A stretch of DNA of 64,000 nt from Dromiciops gliroides (lineage: Eukaryota > Chordata > Mammalia > Microbiotheria > Microbiotheriidae), in assembly GCF_019393635.1 (NCBI RefSeq), contig NC_057862.1, positions 483,790,669 to 483,854,668 of the forward strand, given 5' to 3'. The notes under the pieces are model-generated. The model had not been told where the DNA came from, made no database searches, and saw nothing but the letters and a program-made list of their open reading frames with translations. The translations under genes and the position numbers were made by a program. Of the stretch, positions 35,780 through 46,374 are shown one piece after another (the stretch's first letter is position 1; the number at the start of each line of letters is the position of its first letter).

Positions 35780-36690
35780 ATATTTTTAAAATTATCAAGC
35801 AGCTATTTTTCTCCCTCCCACTTTCCCCACCTAGTGAAAAAAATAAGAAAGAAAAATTAAAAAGGGAATAAAGAACACCTGCATCATACAGGCATAGACA
35901 ACCAAAACAATTTTCCACAATGGTCACATCCAAGAATTTGTGGTTTCACATTCTGCATATTAATCCATCATTTATCTTGAGATGAGAAGCATTCTTTTTC
36001 ATAAGTCCTCTGAAATTGAGATTGATCATTATGTTAATTGGAGTTCTTAAATTTTTCAGAAGTGTACATTTTTAATGATATTGATGTTACAGTACACATT
36101 ACTGTCCTGCTTCTACTCACTTTACTCTGCTTTAATTCATACAAATCATCCCTGGCATTGCTAAAACCATCTCTTCCTCCATTTTTGCAGCACAATAGCA
36201 TTCTATTACATTCATATTCTATAGCTTGTTGAGCCAATTTCCAGATAATGGGTATCACCTTAATTTCCAGTTATTTGTCACTACAAAAAAAGCTGCTATC
36301 GGTATTTTTTGGTACATATAGGACATTTTCCTCTTTCTTTGCTCTCTTTGGGATATAAGCTTAGTGGTGATGGTATTGCTAGGCAAAAGAACATGCATAG
36401 TTTAGTAAGGTCTCATGTATAATTCCAACTTATTTTCCGGAATGGTTAGTCCAATTAACAACTCTAACAGTTTGTCAATGTTCCTGTTTTCCTGCAGCCC
36501 CTCCAACACTTGTCATTTTCTTTTTTGTCAACTTTGTCAATCTGATGGGTATGAGGTAGAATCTCAGAGCTGCCTTAATTTGTATTTCTTTAATTGTTAG
36601 TAATTTGGAGCATTTTTTTCATATGGCTATATAGATAACTTGGGCTTCTCCCCTTCAGAAATACCTATTCACGTCCTTCAACCATTTATC
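35780..36690 (-). mobile_element. LINE-1 3' fragment, old
   Basis: Minus-strand L1 order: 3'UTR, ATAGCATTCTATTACATTCATA at 36195, CCAATTTCCAGATAATGGGTA, GCTGCTAT...ACATATAGG, CCCCTCCAACACTTGTCATT near 36495 and TTTAATTTGTATTTCTTTAA near 36575. More diverged than the L1 at 8752-15500. A minus-strand ORF at 36034-36258 is a chance remnant of it. Confidence 0.85.
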
Positions 36691-36694
36691 CGTT

Positions 36695-36970
36695 GGGAAT
36701 GATTGATTTAGGCGTGATAGATGCTTTTAAGTATTTGAAGGCCTGCCATGCGGAACAGGGTTTATTTAGACTTACTCTGCTTGTTCCCAGAGAGAACAGC
36801 TGCAAGCAGTGGTTTGAAATTACACAGAGATAAATTTTAGCTTGATATAAGGAAAAGTTTCCTACCAGTTGGAGGTGTCCAAAGATAGACTGAGCCTCCT
36901 CAGGAGGGAAGTGTGAATTTGCCATCACTAGAGGTCTTCAAAGACAGGCTGGATGACAACTTGTTGGTAA
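36695..36970 (+). mobile_element. CR1-like LINE 3' region
   Basis: Blocks GTGATAGATGCTTTTAAGTA, TTTGAAGGCCTGCCATG, AGCTTGATATAAGGAAAAG, TTTCCTACCAGTTGGAGGTG, and AGGTCTTCAAAGACAGGCTG match the well-known CR1 3' region of amniotes. Confidence 0.75.
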
Positions 36971-37329
36971 TTTGGAAAACATTCTTTTTCAGGTTCTGAT
37001 TATCCTAGTTGATCTCTGACATGGTTTCTTGCTCTGAGATATCATGATTTTTTAACTATTGACCTGCCCTGATTTCCTGATACCTGTGCTTGTGTTTTCA
37101 ACTGTTCTACTGCTCTGTTGCTGACCCATGGCAATTTATAGACGATGTCAGTCCCAATTTTTCACTTTGATTATTAGCTGCCTATGCAACTTTTTGAAGT
37201 GTGTTGTTTGGGCCACCCTACTAAGTTAAATACTTCCAAATCCTGTAACATTTGTTCATAGGTCTATTTTCCAAAGAATTCTTAGCTCTATATCCAACTT
37301 TATATATAAAATGACCAAGCTTTGGAGAC

Positions 37330-37760
37330 ATGAGAATAAAAGTAGAAAATTACTCTTAAGCTTAAGATGCCATTTTTGTCTCTTCCTTGCTGTTCCATGA
37401 ACAAGACACTCCCTCCATCTCTTAGCCCTGGGCATTTTCTCTGGCTGTCCCCCATCCCTGAAATGCTTATCTTCCTCATCTCTGCTTCATGATTTCCCTA
37501 CCTTCTTTCAAGTCACAACTAAAATCCCACTTTCTACAGGAAATCTCTCCTAATCTCTTCTCATTCTAGTGCTTCCCTTCTGTTTATTTACCCTGTGTAT
37601 AGCTTGCTTGTAAATATTTGTATGCTAGCTGTCATTACCATTAGATTGTTAACTTCTTGAGGGCAGGATCTGGCTTTTGCCTTTCTTTGTATTTCCAGTG
37701 CTTAGCACAGTGCTTGTCACATACTAGGCACTTAAATGCTTATTTTAAATTAACCAAGTT
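37330..37760 (+). mobile_element. L3-type LINE 3' end
   Basis: Good-quality L3 3' portion: CCTTGCTGTTCCATGAAC, GGGCATTTTCTCTGGCTG, CCACTTTCTACAGG, TTCTTGAGGGCAGGATCTGG, CAGTGCTTAGCACAGTGC and a terminal AAATGCTTA. Confidence 0.88.
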
Positions 37761-37909
37761 TCCATTTTATATACTTTTTTCTAACTACCCCTTGAATTAG
37801 TGAATCCTATGCCATCTCAGATAACACAAAGGGTGACCTCCATGACTGTAGTGAACTCCAACTGCACTCTGATCTCAGAAATGTTCAATTTCTATCATCC
37901 CCTAATCCA

Positions 37910-38100
37910 AGGGTTTTTAACCTTTTCCTTTGTCATCGACCCCTTTGGCAGTCTGGGAAAGCCTATGGACTCCTTCTCAAAATAATGTTTTAAAATGCAT
38001 AAAATAAAATATGTGGAGTTACAAAGGAAATAAATTATATTCAAATATAGTTATCAAAATATATTTTTTTAAAATTCACAGAGCCTCCAGTTAGCACAGA
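37910..38100 (+). mobile_element. Non-autonomous hAT-like MITE
   Basis: AAGGGTTTTTAACCTTTTCC left end; interior GACCCCTTTGGCAGTCTGG, AATGTTTTAAAATGCATAAA, and GTTATCAAAATATATTTTTT. The right inverted repeat is strongly eroded. Same family as 30272-30459. Confidence 0.75.
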
Positions 38101-38109
38101 TTGACTACC

Positions 38110-39029
38110 TTCTGGGAAACTTCAAAAGTCATCTTCACAATAAAATTGCAAAATGGGACCATTGTTCTCATTGTTTAGTCTTCTGTGTTACTCTATATTA
38201 TTGCCCTAAATGTTACTCTTTTATTATCATTTAAAAATTGCATTATAAACTTAACAGAATAATGGTCTTTACACAATTCTTGGCATTATCCTTTTTAAAG
38301 ACTTGGAATAGTATGATTTATTTATTGTACTTATTCTCTTTTCTTCTATTTATCACAATATATATTTTTAAATTTGTTTCAGAATGGATATCAGTGTTTG
38401 GAAGTTGCATAGTGATGCCTGTGCTTTATAAACAAAGGAATATTATGAATCTCATAAATTTATCTCACATTCAATCTTGGCTATGTTGGAGTTTGGCTAT
38501 TCCCAAAAGATCACATCCATCTCTGATTCAATTTGGGAGTGATGACAAATGGAAGCTGTTGAGGCCAAGCCCTAGCTGGAATTCACAATTGTTGAGCTCA
38601 TCCTTTCAGTGAGATATGATGGATTCCTCATTATTTATACATAGGTGCCAGGTAAAAAAGGATATACTTGTTGAAATGTTTAGTTTGAAATAAAAGGTAA
38701 ACCCTATGTGTTCAGCCCTTAACTATTCAGTCCTAGCTACTCAGATATCAATTAATAAAAAAGTTTCCAAGGTTTCAAATTGGAGCTTAATTCACATCAG
38801 TATTTCACATTTGAATAACAATCTGAATGATGAGAATTTTGGATTAATCATTATAATCAGTCTTTTCATGACTCATTCTACTTAGTGATTTCAAATTCTT
38901 TCCTCCTCTAAAAAAATCAAGGCTTCTTTAAAAAATAAAACAGAAATATTCTCAAATAGCTTTTTTCCTGTTCACAAACATGCTTCACACTCACCACTAT
39001 AGAATGGAATTCAGTATGCATAGGTCCAT
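38110..39029. other. Single-copy DNA, no gene recognised
   Basis: Contains a 124-codon ORF at 38238-38612 with a hydrophobic stretch (IYLLYLFSFLLFITIYIF) but no family resemblance, no credible start context and no splice structure. I treat it as chance. Confidence 0.45.
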
Positions 39030-39300
39030 GCTGCATCAAAGTATACGTGGCAACACTTTTTGTTGTTTCAGAGAACTAGAAACAAAGCAGATGCCTATCA
39101 GTTTGAGAATGATTAAACACAGTGTGCTATGTAAATGTAGTAGAGTATTACTGCAGAACAAGAAATTAAGAATATGAAGAATTCAGAGAAACTTGAGAAG
39201 ACTTGCATGAATTGATACAAAACATAGTAAGCATAACCAAGAGAACCCTTTACAGGGATAAGAATAATATAAAAGAAAATAGCTTCCAAAGATAATGCAA
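39030..39300 (+). mobile_element. LINE-1 3' fragment, old
   Basis: Order of words TTTCAGAGAACTAGAAACAA, TGCCTATCAGTTTGAGAATG, AGAGTATTACTGCAGAA and TTGCATGAATTGATACAAA matches the end of L1 ORF2. Confidence 0.75.
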
Positions 39301-39708
39301 TTCAAATCACTTTTTAAAAAGCAGGGCTTAATTACTAAAATATCAAAGCACTTTATTATATAACAATCTCAGATCTAAAGCAGTCCCATGGCAAGGAATC
39401 TCAGAATAGCATTAGAATACTTATGACATAGACTAAGATCAGCAACTTTTTCTTCTCAATCCAATGTTCAAATTCTGAAGTTATGTACTCAACACAGTTC
39501 CTTCTCTATATCAGCGCTCAATAAAGTTTGTTAAATGAATAAATTATGCAAATTTTAGAAAGCAATAGAAAGCTAAATCTTTCTTATAAAATGAAATTCT
39601 AATAGCTCTCTTGGTTTTTTTCCTCTTGTATTTGGCTCTTTTTAGTTGTACCTTTCTTTTCTTTCCAATGGCTTTCCAGCACTACTCTTTGGTCTGACAA
39701 TGGCATTT

Positions 39709-39770
<62 letters not shown>

Positions 39771-40395
39771 GGGCCACTGCACCAAGAGTTAAGTGCAGAA
39801 TCACAAATTTACACTGTTAAAGGTGATTCTTTCTGAAGGAAATATATTCTCATTAGGCAAAATTCATCTACTTTCAAGTAAGATATTATTAGCAAGGCAT
39901 CATGTTATACTGTCCAGAAGACCAGACTTCGAGTAGGGAAGACCTCCTTTAAAATTCTGTGTCTGACATACTGGCAAGTCATTTAACTTTTCAGTGTCCT
40001 GGGCAAATTTCTAAGACTATGAATTACAGATGAATTACCAATCTGCATAGTGTAGAGGGAGTTCCCAATACTGGAGAAACTTCCATGCAAGGATTCTCTA
40101 GTTCCAGTCCATTTACAATTTGGGGAGGGAGGAGAGGTTGTTTGATCAACCACTGAGCTGGAACTGCATGTACACATGAAAGGAACTAACTGGCCAAATA
40201 AATTGGTCCTTCTTTCCAGATAACAATTAAGAGTGGGAAGAGATGTTAGGCCCTCCACATGTGAACGAACATGTAGGCTGCTATTGCTTCTGTCTCTCAT
40301 GGGACTATTCTTCACTGTACTTTTATCACTGTTCATTCACAGAGCTTATAAATGTGAGAGGAAGGATAGGAATACTGCTTTTCCTGATTTCAAGT
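39301..40395. other. Single-copy DNA with an (AC)n run
   Basis: No gene recognised. A pure AC dinucleotide run occupies 39712-39767 (about 28 units). ORFs around 39983-40336 and 40233-40532 overlap in opposite directions and are not credible. Confidence 0.5.
39712..39767. repeat. (AC)n microsatellite
   Basis: Uninterrupted AC dinucleotides, about 56 bp; probably length-polymorphic. Confidence 0.97.
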
Positions 40396-40503
40396 CCAAT
40401 ACATCACCCACTACTCTCATGCAGCCTTTCAACATATCCAAAACAGAATTCACTATCTTTCCATCCAAACCCTCCCTTCTTTTTTATTTCCCTATTACTT
40501 TTT

Positions 40504-40646
40504 TTTTTTGCAGGACAATGAGGGTTAAGTGACTTGCCCAGGGTCACACAGCTAGTTAAGTGTCAAGTGTCTGAGTCTGGATTTGAACTCAGGTCCTCCT
40601 GAATCCAAGGCCAGTGCTTTATCTACTGTGCCACCTAGCTGCCCCC
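40504..40646 (-). mobile_element. WSINE1-like SINE with 15-bp TSD
   Basis: Reverse copy with GTCACACAGCTAGTTAAG and CACCTAGCTGCCCC. Exact TSD TTCCCTATTACTTTT at 40489-40503 and 40647-40661; removing it restores the L3 sequence. Confidence 0.96.
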
Positions 40647-41377
40647 TTCCCTATTACTTTTGCAAGTACCAATATCCTCCCAGAACCTGGGTGTCATCCC
40701 TGACTCATCACTCCCACTCCCCATATATAATTAGTTTCAACAGCTTGTCTTTTCTGTCTTTGTAATATATTTTGCATACACCATCTTCTCTCCTCTGATA
40801 TTGCCACCATCCTAGTAGAACTTCTCAACACTTCATTCCTGGCCTATTGGAATGCCCCGCTAGTTGATTTCCTTGCCTCAAGTATCTCCCGATGTACTCC
40901 ATCCTCCATTCAGCTGTCAAAGTGATCTTTCTAAAGCATTAGTCTGACCACATCATCCTTCCCCAACTCAATAAACACCAGGTGGCTCCCTATCATCTCC
41001 AGGATGAAATATAAAATCCTTCAGTGTTCAATGAAACACCTTGATGTTCAAAGCCCTTCATAACTTGCCCCTCTGAACTGTCTTAGTCTCCTTACAACTT
41101 ACACACTTCCCCCCCCCCCTCCTCTGTACACTCTTTGATCCAGTCACACTGGCCTTCCCCAAGCAAGACACTCCATCCTCTAGCTCTGGGCATTTTCACT
41201 GGCTGTTCTCCATTCATTGAAAGCTCTCTCTCTACTTCTCCAATTCTTGGCTTCCCTGGTTTCCTTCAAATCTCAGCTAAAATCTCAAAATCTCACCTTC
41301 TACAGGAAGCCTTTCCTGATCCTCCATAATTCTAGTGGCTTCCCTCTGTTAACTATTGCTCATCTGGCTTGTGTATG

Positions 41378-41383
<6 letters not shown>

Positions 41384-41469
<86 letters not shown>
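41384..41469. repeat. (TA)43 microsatellite
   Basis: 86 bp of uninterrupted TA, preceded by GTATGTATGTG, inside the L3 3'UTR. Self-complementary and prone to slippage. Confidence 0.97.
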
Positions 41470-41472
<3 letters not shown>

Positions 41473-41639
41473 TATACACAGTTGTTTGAATGCTGTCTCT
41501 GCCATTAGACCGGAAGCTCTTTGAGAGCAAGAACTGTCTTTTGCCTTTCTTCATATCCACATCATTTAGCATGTAGCACAGTGCCTGACACATGTTTAAT
41601 AAACGTTTCTTGACTAAATAACAAGTAAGCGTTTAGCTC

Positions 41640-41910
41640 TTAATTGTGAGATATCAGCTCCTTCCTACATAAGGCCTTTCCTCCCAAATCTCAGCTGCTA
41701 ATACGGCAACCTGAATTGATTTTTATTTATTTTGTATAGATTCTGATTTAATTATATGTGTAAGTATTGTTTCCTTCAAATAGAATATAAACTTTTTTTG
41801 AGGACAGGGACTTCTGTTTTTGACTTTGTATCCTCAATGCCTAGCACAGTGCCTGATGCATAGCAAGCAATTAATAAAATTAATAAATGCTTGTTGAGTG
41901 AGTGATTGAC
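41640..41910 (+). mobile_element. L3-type LINE 3' end
   Basis: CTCCTTCCTACATAAGGCC, GAGGACAGGGACTTCTG, TATCCTCAATGCCTAGCACA, GTGCCTGATGCATAG and an AATAAATGCTTGTTGAG end. Confidence 0.82.
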
Positions 41911-42004
41911 TTACTAATGTGTTATACAGAAAATTAAATGAAAACTCTTGTAGTATTCAGACTTAACTATGCCCACATAACACAAATGAACAAAATGTAT
42001 AAAA

Positions 42005-42360
42005 TGAATTTAAAAAAACATTTATTTAGTGTTGACTATATACAAAACACTGTGATAAGTGCAGGGAATACAAATATAAAAACAAGACAGTCCCTACTTG
42101 TTAAGGAACTCTTATTCAATTAGGGAAAGATAAAACATATCAGAAGTTTAAATTGCAAGTCAAATAGAAAGCTCCAGCAGTCCGTATGGTACAAAAGCAA
42201 AACAGATGGTAATGAATCTTCCTTAATGCCATTTCCAGTTATAAAACTATAGCTATTTCTGCTGTTGAACCAATTGAAAGTGCCAAGGACTTTGGTGGCA
42301 AGGGAAAGGGGGAGGGCACTAGCATTTATTAATGCCAAACACTATGCTAAGTACTTTATA
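42005..42360 (-). mobile_element. L3/MIR-related fragments
   Basis: ACATTTATTTAGTGTTGACTA, CACTGTGATAAGTGCAGGG and ACAGTCCCTACTTG at 42010-42110 are a reversed L3 tail. GCATTTATTAATGCCAAACAC near 42320 is a second scrap. The middle is unassigned. Confidence 0.6.
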
Positions 42361-43040
42361 ATTACTATCCCATTTGAACTTTCTTTTCTTTTCTGAGTCT
42401 TCAGTAGCTATGGCTGCTAAGTAGACAGAGGCTATTACAGGATGTCAACAGTTGGCATTTCTACATTCTACAAGGCTTGCTTGCCCTGGACAACAGCTGT
42501 GGGGGCCAGGCTGACAGCAGAGTTGATCGTCTGCAGTGGGACTGGTTATGCTATTCCCAGGGCTCATTGGCTTCATTGCCCATTCGAGGCATCTGATCAG
42601 TAGTAGGCGTTGGTGGGAGTGGGAGTGAAGAGTCTCCTCTCTTCTCTTCTTGATATCTGTGGGAGCATGGATGAAAGTAAAAATGGTGGCTGGGGGTGGG
42701 GACTGCAATTCCCAGGACTTGGGGGTTCTGAGTCTTGGACTTCTACTTTCCACTAAGGTCTGAGGAGAGGTAGTGGTCAAAGTGGTTCAACCTACCTGGC
42801 ACATGCCTCTTGTCCTACCTTCAGTATGGTTTGCTGCTTCAGCTAAACTGACTTACCACCCCTATTGATGACAGATAGTCCGAGGCTGATTTTCATGGTG
42901 TGGTGGTGGTGGCAGAGATAGTACTGTGCTATCTGCAAGGTTCCTTCCCTCAATGATGGTTGTGGCATATGATATTGGCAATTCCTTTTGTGTATGATTC
43001 CATTCTCAAACTCTGATTTAATGATAAGACCTTTGTCACT
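42361..43040. other. Single-copy, locally GC-richer DNA
   Basis: 42445-42780 is GC-richer than its surroundings. It holds a minus-strand ORF of 111 codons rich in P, S and T with no recognisable domain. ACTGCAATTCCCAGGAC (about 42702-42718) resembles a ZNF143-type promoter word. No exon structure established. Confidence 0.4.
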
Positions 43041-43044
43041 ACAA

Positions 43045-43205
43045 CTATAATATACCTAAAAGGTGATTATCCAGCCTCCACTTGAAGACCTCCAAGGAGA
43101 GAGAACCTACCACCTCTTGAGTCTATTCCATTTCTAGACAGCTCTATTTGTTAGGAAGTTTTCTATGACATCAAACCTAATTTAGCCTCTTATCTATAGG
43201 TCAAT
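43045..43205 (-). mobile_element. CR1-like LINE 3' region
   Basis: Reverse-complement CR1 blocks: CCAGCCTCCACTTGAAGACC, CTATTCCATTTCTAGACAGC, TCTATTTGTTAGGAAGTTTT. The same CR1 segment is in sense at 36695-36970. Confidence 0.78.
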
Positions 43206-43374
43206 ATGAAACAAAATTCTTACATTTCATTTTCTCAGTGAATCTATGACTTCATTTACATGGTTTTTCTTTCTCCCATTGTGTATCACAAATTCTACAT
43301 GTCTCTTCATTCTGTTGTTCTATAAGTCCTTCCATCTCATTTTATGCCATTCTATAAATCCTTCCATGAGAAAA

Positions 43375-43562
43375 GTACAGTGGAAAAAGCACTGGATTTA
43401 GTGTCCTAGAACCTAGGTTCAAATCCCGGTTCTATCACTGACTTATTTGTATGATTTTGCACAAGTCACTTAGCCTCAGTTTTCTCATCTGTAAAATGAA
43501 AAGGTCAGACTAGATTCTTTCTAAGGACTTTCCCAGCTCTTAATCTGTGTTCCTGTGATCCT
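43375..43562 (+). mobile_element. CORE-SINE (MIR/MAR1-like)
   Basis: AGTGGAAAAAGCACTGGATT head, GGTTCAAATCCCGG B box, CACAAGTCACTTAGCCTCAG core, TTCTCATCTGTAAAATG, and TAAGGACTTTCCCAGCTCTT 3' block. Confidence 0.87.
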
Positions 43563-44035
43563 GCTCTTATAAGAAAATGAGGAAGAGTGAGATGAGAATT
43601 GCCTAGAATAGGCTAGGTCTCAGTTAAATTCTTAAGCAACCCAAACATTTAAGGCAGCAAAATCTTAAACATGTAGGCTACTGTAATCATTGAGTAAACT
43701 ACTGTGCAAGAGGTCACAGACAGAGATTCAGCAGGACATAACACTACTAATGAGAACTATAAACTATAGTCCTAATTTATGACATTATTTAATTATAAAC
43801 TGGCTTATGTTACTACATATGTTATCAATACAAATAATTACATTACAAACATGCTTATTTATTTATTTATTCATTTGTTTCTTTGTTTATTTACATGCTC
43901 TTTTGGCTTTAGTAACTCTGAAGAAAAAGACAATTACATAGAATCTATCTGATTTCTCATATAGAACCAGCTGTTAAGAATGTACTCTTAGAGCCCCTAA
44001 TTTAAACCTCCAAATATCCAATTCAGTATCAATCA
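43563..44035. other. Single-copy DNA, nothing identified
   Basis: Includes a (TTTA)n-like stretch at 43855-43905. No gene signal. Confidence 0.45.
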
Positions 44036-44085
44036 ATAGTATCTTTCACAATGCTTTACACAATAAGTGTTTTAACAAATTATCT
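44036..44085 (+). mobile_element. L3-tail-like scrap
   Basis: TAGTATCTTTCACAATGCTT, ACACAATAAGTGTTTTAACA resembles an L3 3' end. The same phrase reappears in the loop of the inverted repeat just downstream. Confidence 0.45.
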
Positions 44086-44117
44086 GTGAATGATATAATC
44101 AATAAATTATGCCTGTG

Positions 44118-44297
44118 AACATGCTATATCCTTTCAGTAGAACGAAAGCTTCCTGGAGCGCATGGACTATCTTGCTTTTGTATAAAAAGAGTATCTTTCA
44201 CAGTGCCTTAGGATTGTGTATTACAATTTTTATACAAAAGCAACATAGTCCATGCGCTCCAGGAAGCTTTCATTCTATTGAAAGGACATAGCATGTT
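44118..44297. repeat. Long inverted repeat, 71-bp arms and 38-bp loop
   Basis: Arms 44118-44188 and 44227-44297 are complementary without gaps, 67 of 71 positions matching. The longest perfect block includes GAAAGCTTCCTGGAGCGCAT. The arm contains L3-tail-like words, so it may be an inverted duplication of an L3 3' end. Transcription from either strand would give a strong hairpin with some G-U pairs. Confidence 0.95.
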
Positions 44298-44329
44298 TAT
44301 GGATAAATAGATGACTAGTATAGGATATT

Positions 44330-44510
44330 GAATTAAATCTGGAAAGGACCCCAGAAATCTTCTAGTCCAATCTCCTCATTTTACAGAGGGAGAAACAGAG
44401 GCTCAAGAAGTTAAGTGACTTGCCCAAGGTCATACAGTTGGTAAGTGCAAGAGGAAGGATTTGAACATGCATATTCCAGAGCAAGAACTCTCTCCCCTCT
44501 ACTACATATA
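44330..44510 (-). mobile_element. CORE-SINE (MIR3/MAR-like)
   Basis: ATCTTCTAGTCCAATCTCCT, TTTTACAGAGGGAGAAACAG, AAGTGACTTGCCCAAGGTCA, and GGATTTGAACATG are the reversed MIR-type blocks. Confidence 0.8.
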
Positions 44511-44569
44511 CAAGGTAATTTCATTTGTGAAGCACCAACAGTGGGGCATGGGGGTGGTTCAAAAATAGC

Positions 44570-45000
44570 CATTTGGAGGAAATAACATGTGAGAGTCTTC
44601 ATTCCTCTCTGAGCTCCATTCCTGATTCTCCAGGTTTTCTCTCCCATGTGACAGCAGTCTTCCCACCCTGGAAGTTCACTCTGTTTCTGTTGTCCCTTCC
44701 TCTGAATGGTCAATCCCTTCCAGAACTTCCATTTTAAAGGAAGTGCCCAGGCTAGCCATATCTTCATTCCTCTTCAGGCTCAACCCCTAATTCTCCAGAC
44801 TTCCTTCACCATGCCCCTGTGGGACTACCTTCTCTCTCCCTATCCCTTCTTTGCAGCTTCCTTTTGTGCACAGTATTGTTTTTCCTCATTAGAATGTAAG
44901 ATATTTGAGGGGCAGGGACTGTCTTTATGTTTGTATTTGTATTCCCAGGTTTAGCAAAGTATATGGCATATAGTATTTAATAAATGCTTGTTGATTTGAC
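44570..45000 (+). mobile_element. L3-type LINE 3' end
   Basis: 44870-45000 has the L3 tail: CCTCATTAGAATGTAAGATA, GAGGGGCAGGGACTGTC, TATTTAATAAATGCTTG. Upstream, 44598-44645 and 44765-44805 repeat a CATTCCTC...AATTCTCCAG segment, a local duplication about 165 bp apart. Confidence 0.75.
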
Positions 45001-45004
45001 TTAA

Positions 45005-46290
45005 CCACAGGCAAAGCTAGCATGTTCCCATCTAACTAGCCTGGAAAGTTATGTCTTATCTGGGGAATGAGTTTGAATGTGAGTTCAATAGTAGTCTCAG
45101 TACCAGAGTGAGAAAAGTCTTTATTTAGTAGGGTACCAAAAGGTGTTAGCATTAAAAGAAATGATACTGACATCCTTTACATCTACCAAATTAGTATCAG
45201 TTGTTACATGGTGCATGATGTACCTTGGGGACATATCTAATGTGACATATTGAGGTCAGACTAAGATCAGAGCATAGTGAGAAAGGATGTGGAACCATAA
45301 AGCCATTCAGTTCCCTAAGGAGGTTAATGAAGTTTTGAGACTAAGTACCAAAGAAGGAATGTGAAGAGGAAATTAAGTGCAAATCCTGCCAGTGCCTGGT
45401 ATTGTTCATTTGACTACATAATTTATGGATTTGTCCCCCATTTCTATTTTATAGACCCATAGAAATCATCATCCAAAGCATTTTCTAGTGCTTTTTTCTG
45501 CAAAGAACGATAATCATTGTTCCCTGCAAATTCAATAAATGCCCTCGTCATAGGCAGACTGACCACTACTCTGACAGTAGCTATGCCCTTGGCCAAGTAG
45601 TTAATAAAGATAACTTGCATATTATGCAATTTTAGAGGAAGGAAGTAAGAAAGGACCACTGGTGTTTAACCCCTGGAAAACCACATTAATGACTTGGTGG
45701 CTTGACATCATGTAAATTTGCATAGCTTGCTTTTTGAAGGTATTCCAACTCTGGCTGTAGGCCATATCCTCTAGTTTCTATAATCTACAAAAAATAACAA
45801 AGATGAACATAAATATTTTCTTTAAAAATCAAACTAGTACCTATTTTCTATATTATTATAGCTGAGTGGGAGATGACTGGTAACTTCAAGTCATGGAATA
45901 CCACAATCTAAAGAAATGATATGAAGAATCACTGAAAAGCCAATGGAAAGGAGTGTGGTGGGTAAGGGCAGCCTGTAACACATCAAAAATGAGAAAATGC
46001 CCATGCAGAGCCAAGTAAAGGATGTTATTAAAGAAACACATGACCAGAAAAGATGACGGTCAGGTAACACAGGCATAATTAGTAATAGCTGATAGAAAAC
46101 CCATATGATCCGCTGATAGATAGCTTCGCAATATCAAGAGATCTAGGGGAAGGCCAGAAGAGTGGTGGGTTACCCTGTTTGACAGATTTCTAAGAGCACA
46201 TGGTCAAGAATCATATAAACTGGGCAGTTATGGATTGACTGTCATTCATATTGTAGAAGGGTGTACCCACATCAGTGAGATCACATCTCC
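45005..46290. other. Single-copy DNA, no gene recognised
   Basis: Minus-strand ORFs at 45444-45659 and 45891-46076 show no known domain. No repeat identified. Confidence 0.5.
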
Positions 46291-46294
46291 ATCA

Positions 46295-46372
46295 AAGTAT
46301 GTCTAGCACTTGGCAGAGAGCCTTGCATATAGTAGGTGCAAAGTAAATGTTGGTTGAATTGAATTGACTTAT
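46295..46372 (+). mobile_element. L3-type LINE 3' terminal scrap
   Basis: GCACTTGGCAGAGAGCC, CATATAGTAGGTGCAAAG, TAAATGTTGGTTGAATTGA. Confidence 0.65.
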
Positions 46373-46374
46373 TG

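Larger units (their letters stand above)
40400..41625 (+). mobile_element. L3-type LINE 3' half, with SINE and TA expansion
   Basis: Long sense L3 copy: AACAGAATTCACTATCTTTC, GGTGTCATCCCTGACTCATC, TGCCACCATCCTAGTAGAAC, AGTCTGACCACATCATCC, GGCTCCCTATCATCTCCAGG, GGGCATTTTCACTGGCTG, TTCTACAGGAAGCC, and the 3' end CACAGTGCCTGACACATG...AATAAACGTTTCTTGA. Interrupted by a SINE at 40504-40646 and by a TA run at 41384-41469. Confidence 0.9.

Noticed and set aside
38238..38612. 124-codon plus-strand ORF with a hydrophobic segment
   Set aside because: No family resemblance, no splice sites or promoter, AT-rich chance frame.
41217..41593. ORFs with long IYIYIY tracts
   Set aside because: Translation of the TA microsatellite within an L3 3'UTR.
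42445..42780. 111-codon minus-strand ORF in a GC-richer patch
   Set aside because: Low-complexity P/S/T-rich translation without a domain; GC content alone can explain the open frame.
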